64,000 nucleotides of DNA from Tolypothrix sp. NIES-4075 (GTDB taxonomy: Bacteria; Cyanobacteriota; Cyanobacteriia; Cyanobacteriales; Nostocaceae). Each line of letters opens with the position of its first letter. The stretch's first letter is position 1. The notes below the pieces were generated by a model. That model was given only the letters and a program-made list of their open reading frames with translations, did no database searches and was not told the DNA's origin. Shown piece after piece: positions 59,608 through 64,000 of this stretch. The DNA is taken from the NCBI RefSeq assembly GCF_002218085.1, contig NZ_BDUC01000001.1, positions 1-64,000 on the forward strand. Reading direction: 5' to 3'. The position numbers and the translations under genes are program-made.

Positions 59608-61110
59608 ATGCTCAAAGGTTTACTTTCATTTACCGGTCGCTATCGCATCTTACATCAGACTTGGTTTGCTTTCTTTCTCACCTTTGTTTGTTGGTTTAAC
59701 TTTGCTCCCTTTGCTACAACCATTGGTAAGCAATTACATCTAGCGCCCGAACAAATTAAAACTTTGGGTATCTGCAATTTGGCGCTAACAATTCCGGCGC
59801 GAATTATCATTGGGATGCTTCTAGATCGTTTTGGTCCGAGAAGAACTTACTCAATACTGCTAATTTTTTCAGTGGTTCCTTGTATGGCTACAGCGCTGTC
59901 ACAAAACTTTAACCACTTGGTTATCAGTCGTTTGCTGATGGGAATTGTCGGTGCTGGGTTTGTCGTTGGTATTCGCATGGTAGCGGAATGGTTTCCCCCG
60001 AAGGATATCGGCATAGCCCAAGGCATTTATGGCGGTTGGGGCAACTTTGGTGCTTTTGGGGCTGAGTTTACCTTACCGATGATTGCGGTTGCGGCTAGCT
60101 TTATGACTGGTGGTGCTTCTAACTGGCGTTTGGCGATCGCTCTTACAGGTATCATTGCGGCGATTTACGGTGTAATTTATTTCAACACTGTTCAAGATAC
60201 ACCTCCTGGCAAAACTTACAAGCGTCCTAAGAAAAATGGTTCTTTGGAAGTAACCAGTGTCAAAAGCTTCTGGGCGATGATTGTCTCAAACTTTGGTTTA
60301 ATTTTCGCTTTAGGTTTATTAGCTTGGCGTTTGGAACAAAAGAACATTCACTTTTTAAATCTCAGCCAAATGTATTTGGTTTGGTTACTGTTAGCCGGAT
60401 TATTTGCTTACCAAAGCTACCAAGCTTATAAAGTAAACCGAGAACTGTTAATTGGTAAAAAAACTTACGCTCCTTCAGAACGCTATCAATTTGGTCAAGT
60501 AGCTTTACTCGAATTCACTTACATAACTAGCTTTGGTTCGGAACTTGCTGCGGTTTCCATGCTGCCGGCGTTTTTTGAGAAAACTTTTGGTTTAGAACAT
60601 GTGGTAGCGGGGATGATTGCCTCTATCTATCCTTTCATGAACTTAATTTCTCGTCCTAGCGGTGGCTTAATTTCTGATAAATTTGGCTCTCGCAAATGGA
60701 CAATGACAATTATTTCTGCTGGTATTGGTGTCAGTTATTTGATGGCACATTTTATTAACAAAAACTGGTCTCTTCCGTTGGCGATCGCTGTCACAATATT
60801 AGCCGCTTACTTTGCTCAAGCTGGCTGCGGTGCAACTTACGGTATCGTACCTTTAATTAAGAAAGAAGCCACAGGTCAAATTGCTGGTAATGTCGGTGCT
60901 TACGGGAATTTTGGCGGTGTGGTTTATCTGACAATTTTCAGCTTAAGCGATGCACCGACTCTCTTTGCCACAATGGGTTTAGCCGCAATAATCTGCGCCT
61001 TTATGTGTGCCTTCTTCCTCAAAGAACCGAAAGGCTCTTTTGCTGGCGCTTACGAAGGTGAATCACCAGAAACTGCAACCCGAAAATCTCGCATTTTAGT
61101 GGAAGAATAA
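59608..61110 (+). CDS. nrtP: MFS nitrate/nitrite permease (NrtP/NarK family)
   Basis: 500 residues, about 12 TM helices. The nitrate-signature segments are GIYGGWGNFGAFGAEF and GNVGAYGNFGGVVYLT; the Arg of AGFVVGIRMVAEW and a second Arg in NLISRPSGGLISDKFGSR match the nitrate-binding arginines of NarK-type carriers. The cytosolic loop around residue 200 is Lys-rich. This MFS carrier stands where freshwater strains often have the nrtABCD ABC transporter. A NarK-like start from ATG 59608 is natural; the frame extends no further upstream with a plausible start. Confidence 0.93.
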   Translation: MLKGLLSFTGRYRILHQTWFAFFLTFVCWFNFAPFATTIGKQLHLAPEQIKTLGICNLALTIPARIIIGMLLDRFGPRRTYSILLIFSVVPCMATALSQNFNHLVISRLLMGIVGAGFVVGIRMVAEWFPPKDIGIAQGIYGGWGNFGAFGAEFTLPMIAVAASFMTGGASNWRLAIALTGIIAAIYGVIYFNTVQDTPPGKTYKRPKKNGSLEVTSVKSFWAMIVSNFGLIFALGLLAWRLEQKNIHFLNLSQMYLVWLLLAGLFAYQSYQAYKVNRELLIGKKTYAPSERYQFGQVALLEFTYITSFGSELAAVSMLPAFFEKTFGLEHVVAGMIASIYPFMNLISRPSGGLISDKFGSRKWTMTIISAGIGVSYLMAHFINKNWSLPLAIAVTILAAYFAQAGCGATYGIVPLIKKEATGQIAGNVGAYGNFGGVVYLTIFSLSDAPTLFATMGLAAIICAFMCAFFLKEPKGSFAGAYEGESPETATRKSRILVEE

Positions 61111-61769
61111 GATGCGAGATATTAGTAGAGACGCGAGGAACATCGCGTCTCTACGTAGTTAGTTGGGTTTGGATTACTAAAAGAAGGGAAGAGGGAAGAG
61201 GGAACAGGAAACAGATAAGAAACTTTAGTTGCTGAGTTTAAAGCGAGCGTCAAAAAAAAAGATGTTTTTTGAGGGAGAGTGCAACGAAAAAAACAGCATC
61301 ATTATTTCAAGCAAATCGTTTTTAAACATGGGTTTAAGAGTTCCCTATTCCCTGTTAAGAGTTGCCTCTGAATACTAATAAACTCCGAAAAATCACACCT
61401 GAGATACACACAGAAAATCAAACTGTGTGTATCTATGTTTATCTGCGGTTCAATGTTGTATTTTTCTGTTGAAATTTAGTTATGAAATTGTCAAAATTAC
61501 ATAACAAAAAATCGACAAATAAATGAATAAAAAGTATCAGGTAACACATTTTATTTGTTGTAATTGATATTCAATGAGTAAAAATACTATTGATAAAACT
61601 TCCGAAAGTTTTCAAAGCGAATTTGGGAAAATTTCTTAACAGAAACCATCAGATTTTCTCGGATGCGAATTAAATATCAAAGGTTTGGAAACACGGTTAT
61701 TTGCTCTTAATTATGTCTCTACAAACCTTGTTCAAAATTTAGACAATCGGTAAAAACGGTGCAAACGCC
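61111..61769. other. Intergenic region between nrtP and narB
   Basis: It holds a GTAGAGACGCGA/TCGCGTCTCTAC palindrome (61125-61154), a hairpin AGATACACACA/TGTGTGTATCT (61402-61434), and AT-rich leader. I searched by eye for GTA-N8-TAC and found no exact site, only GTA-N8-TCA near 61560. No ORF supported. Confidence 0.6.
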
Positions 61770-64000
61770 ATGACTGAAATTACCAAAACCGTCTGTCCTT
61801 ACTGTGGTGTCGGCTGTGGACTAGAAGTTTCGCCCCCAGCGCAACATGGCAAACCGACTAATCGAGATAGCCAAGGAACTCCAATTTGGCGGGTGCGGGG
61901 TGACAAAGCGCATCCATCAAGTCAAGGTATGGTGTGTGTCAAAGGCGCAACCATCGCCGAATCTTTAGATAAAAATAGATTGCGCTACCCAATGGTACGA
62001 GACTCCTTAGAACAGGAGTTTCGCCGGGCTACTTGGGATGAAGCTTTTGATCTCATCACCAAGCGCATTCAAACTGTGCGCTTTACCCAAGGAGTAGAAG
62101 CCATATGCATGTATGGTTCCGGTCAGTTTCAAACTGAGGACTACTACATCGCTCAGAAACTGATGAAAGGCTGCTTGGGTACAAACAACTTTGATGCCAA
62201 CTCTCGCTTGTGCATGTCCAGTGCTGTCGCTGGCTACATTCAAAGCTTTGGCGCAGATGGTCCCCCCTGCTGTTACGATGACTTGGAGTTAACCGACTGT
62301 GCCTTTTTAATTGGTACGAATACGGCTGAATGTCACCCGATCGTTTTCAACCGATTCGAGAAATACCATAAAAAGAATCGCAAAGTAAAAATGATTGTCG
62401 TCGATCCCCGACGCACACCAACCGCAGAAGCCGCAGATTTACATTTAGCGATTCGTCCCGGTACAGATATCGACTTGTTAAATGGTATCGCTCACTTATT
62501 GATGCGCTGGAATTACATCGATCCCGCGTTCATCGAAGACTGTACCAGCAACTTCCCTGCATACGCTGAGGTGATTCGCCATTATTCCCCAGACGTGGTA
62601 GCCCATCGATGCGGTATCAGCGTTGAAGATTTAGAAACAGCAGCTCGCTACTGGGGTGAATCACAGCGGGTGCTATCGATGTGGTCAATGGGTGTCAATC
62701 AATCATCGGAAGGTACGGCTAAAGTCAGAACCATCATAAATTTGCACTTAATGACCGGACAAATAGGTAAGCCTGGGGCAGGACCTTTTTCCTTGACCGG
62801 TCAGCCAAACGCGATGGGAGGACGAGAAGCTGGAGGTTTAGCACATCTGTTACCCGGTTATCGCACGGTGAAAAATGCCCAGCAGCGAGCGGAAGTTGAG
62901 GAATTTTGGGGACTCAAACCAGGGCAAATTTCCCCAAATCCTGGTTTGTCGGCGTGGGATATGATTACTGAGTTAGAAAACGGTAATGTCGGGTTACTGT
63001 GGATTGCAGCTACCAATCCGGCTGTAAGTATGCCAGATTTAGAGCGAACAAAGAAAGCATTGTGGCGATCGCCTTTTACAATCTATCAAGACGCCTACTA
63101 TCCCACAGAAACTGCTGCTTACGCTCACGTTTTGTTACCAGCGGCACAATGGGGTGAAAAAACTGGGGTGATGACAAACTCCGAACGAGTAGTCACCTTA
63201 TCTAAAGCATTCCGCCCACCGTTAGGGGAAGCGAAAGCAGATTGGGAAATTTTTGCCGAAGTTGGTCGGCGCTTAGGTTTTGAGAAAGAATTTTCTTTTA
63301 CAAACTCGGCTGAGGTATATACTGAGTTTGTGCAACTGACTTGCAACCGTCCCTGCGATATGACAGGTATGAGTCACGAGCAATTACAGACCGAAGGTGC
63401 GACTCAATGGCCCCATCCAAAAAAGAAACCTGAGCCGATATATATCGATTCTGATACAGGAGTTCTCGGTTTTGAAGAAAATACAGACGTGATTAATCGC
63501 GTTTATACAAGTACAGACGCGATTAATCGCGTTTATACAAGTACAGACGCGATTAATCGCGTCTCTACAATTTCTAACTCCAAAAGACTGTACACCGATT
63601 TTCGTTTTCACACTCCTGATGGACGCGCTCGATTTGGCGCATATCATTCGCGAGGACTAGCAGAACCACCCGATCCTGATTATCCCTTTGTGCTGACAAC
63701 TGGGAGACTTTACGGACATTGGCACACTCAAACGCGCACCGGTCGGATTGAAAAAATTCGCTCGATGCATCCGCAACCGTTTATTGAGATTCATCCTCGT
63801 GATGCAGCAAAGTTGAATATTACAGATTCCGAGTGGGTGGAAGTGCGATCGCGTCGGGGTAAATCCAAATTTCCGGCTAAAGTAACAAGAGCGATCGCAC
63901 CCGGTACGGTGTTTGTCCCCATGCATTGGGGTGCGCTGTGGGCAGAAAATTCCGAAGCAAACGCTCTGACTCATCCAGAATCTTGCCCCGACTCACTCCA
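61770..64000 (+). CDS. narB: Ferredoxin-nitrate reductase (3' end outside window)
   Basis: 743 codons are visible; the frame is open at the right edge. N-terminal 4Fe-4S ligands: Cys9, Cys12, Cys16 (CPYCGVGCG) and Cys56 (GMVCVKG). Cys148 in NSRLCMSS is the expected Mo ligand. Molybdopterin-domain motifs include TNTAECHPIVFNRF, GQPNAMGGREAGGL and YYPTETAAYAHVLLPAAQWG. It reduces nitrate to nitrite with ferredoxin. Near residues 571-600 a Thr-Asp-Ala-Ile-Asn-Arg-Val-Tyr unit occurs three times; this is translated palindromic repeat DNA (63481-63570), not part of the normal enzyme. The frame is kept, so the protein may still work. Confidence 0.95.
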   Translation, partial: MTEITKTVCPYCGVGCGLEVSPPAQHGKPTNRDSQGTPIWRVRGDKAHPSSQGMVCVKGATIAESLDKNRLRYPMVRDSLEQEFRRATWDEAFDLITKRIQTVRFTQGVEAICMYGSGQFQTEDYYIAQKLMKGCLGTNNFDANSRLCMSSAVAGYIQSFGADGPPCCYDDLELTDCAFLIGTNTAECHPIVFNRFEKYHKKNRKVKMIVVDPRRTPTAEAADLHLAIRPGTDIDLLNGIAHLLMRWNYIDPAFIEDCTSNFPAYAEVIRHYSPDVVAHRCGISVEDLETAARYWGESQRVLSMWSMGVNQSSEGTAKVRTIINLHLMTGQIGKPGAGPFSLTGQPNAMGGREAGGLAHLLPGYRTVKNAQQRAEVEEFWGLKPGQISPNPGLSAWDMITELENGNVGLLWIAATNPAVSMPDLERTKKALWRSPFTIYQDAYYPTETAAYAHVLLPAAQWGEKTGVMTNSERVVTLSKAFRPPLGEAKADWEIFAEVGRRLGFEKEFSFTNSAEVYTEFVQLTCNRPCDMTGMSHEQLQTEGATQWPHPKKKPEPIYIDSDTGVLGFEENTDVINRVYTSTDAINRVYTSTDAINRVSTISNSKRLYTDFRFHTPDGRARFGAYHSRGLAEPPDPDYPFVLTTGRLYGHWHTQTRTGRIEKIRSMHPQPFIEIHPRDAAKLNITDSEWVEVRSRRGKSKFPAKVTRAIAPGTVFVPMHWGALWAENSEANALTHPESCPDSL
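63481..63570. repeat. Three in-frame 30-bp palindromic repeats inside narB
   Basis: Three tandem 30-bp units (63481-63510, 63511-63540, 63541-63570), each around ACAGACGCGATTAATCGCGT. Being 30 bp they keep the narB frame and add TDAINRVYTS-type decapeptides. The same palindrome type lies between genes at 59428 and 61125. Confidence 0.9.

Noticed and set aside
61540..61580. Second NtcA site before narB
   Set aside because: Only GTA-N8-TCA is present; it misses the TAC half.
1..64000. GCGATCGC octamers as a special regulatory signal
   Set aside because: HIP1 is overrepresented throughout many cyanobacterial genomes; single sites carry no local meaning.
1..64000. tRNA, rRNA, tmRNA or RNase P RNA genes
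   Set aside because: Looked for T-loop and acceptor patterns in gaps by eye; found none convincing.

Overview
The window looks like cyanobacterial chromosome, probably from a filamentous (Nostocales-type) species. The evidence is the many GCGATCGC (HIP1) octamers, the heptameric short tandem repeats between genes, and lineage markers: petN, DUF2808, DUF3155, DUF3611 and DUF3598 proteins, CCB1, Ycf46, a CYP110-like P450, a Hik2/CSK-like kinase, and a nirA-nrtP-narB cluster behind an NtcA-type promoter. I found no rRNA, tRNA, CRISPR array, prophage or complete insertion sequence. Family names come from reading translations; no database search was run.

Layout. 1-10.5 kb (all minus strand): a conflict- or cell-death-type signalling cluster. 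It has an AAA-like ATPase/TM/WD40 protein cut by the window edge, an overlapping CHAT-TIR-AAA protein, a 12-copy 21-bp tandem repeat that can encode coiled-coil heptads, a WD40 protein, a small membrane protein, YjbQ, and a TPR-CHAT protein. 10.7-18.5 kb: accessory and decayed DNA. It has a frameshifted nuclease-like pseudogene, an aminotransferase, a P450, a DEDDh exonuclease, petN, a HicAB toxin-antitoxin locus whose hicA is broken by a short hairpin-bearing insert, a truncated antitoxin-like ORF running into HIP1-rich repeats, a DUF3800 protein and a small internally duplicated protein. 18.7-21.8 kb: the pnt transhydrogenase operon. 22.6-29.7 kb: a DUF2808 protein, then the rpmH-rnpA-PH protein-yidC-jag-yceD block, a truncated LRV protein, Ycf46-like AAA and an SH3 protein.

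30.4-45.4 kb: an envelope peptidoglycan-binding/SPOR protein, a PAS-GGDEF-EAL protein, an SbcC-like ATPase, two paralogous secreted TrbI-like proteins (one with SLH domains), a Hik2-like redox kinase, DUF3155, CCB1 and PadR. 45.5-57.5 kb: a possible structured RNA, DUF3611, serS, rseP, nth, rpsN, aat, a small secreted protein flanked by long inverted repeats, a pentapeptide-repeat membrane protein, DUF3598, ftsX and a HEAT protein. 57.6-64 kb: nitrate assimilation (nirA, nrtP, narB; narB runs off the right edge).

The two strongest leads are the CHAT/TIR/AAA/WD40 cluster at the left end and the spread of palindromic repeats. One repeat family has three tandem in-frame copies inside narB, another element sits in hicA, and nested or TIR-bearing small elements fill many intergenic gaps.
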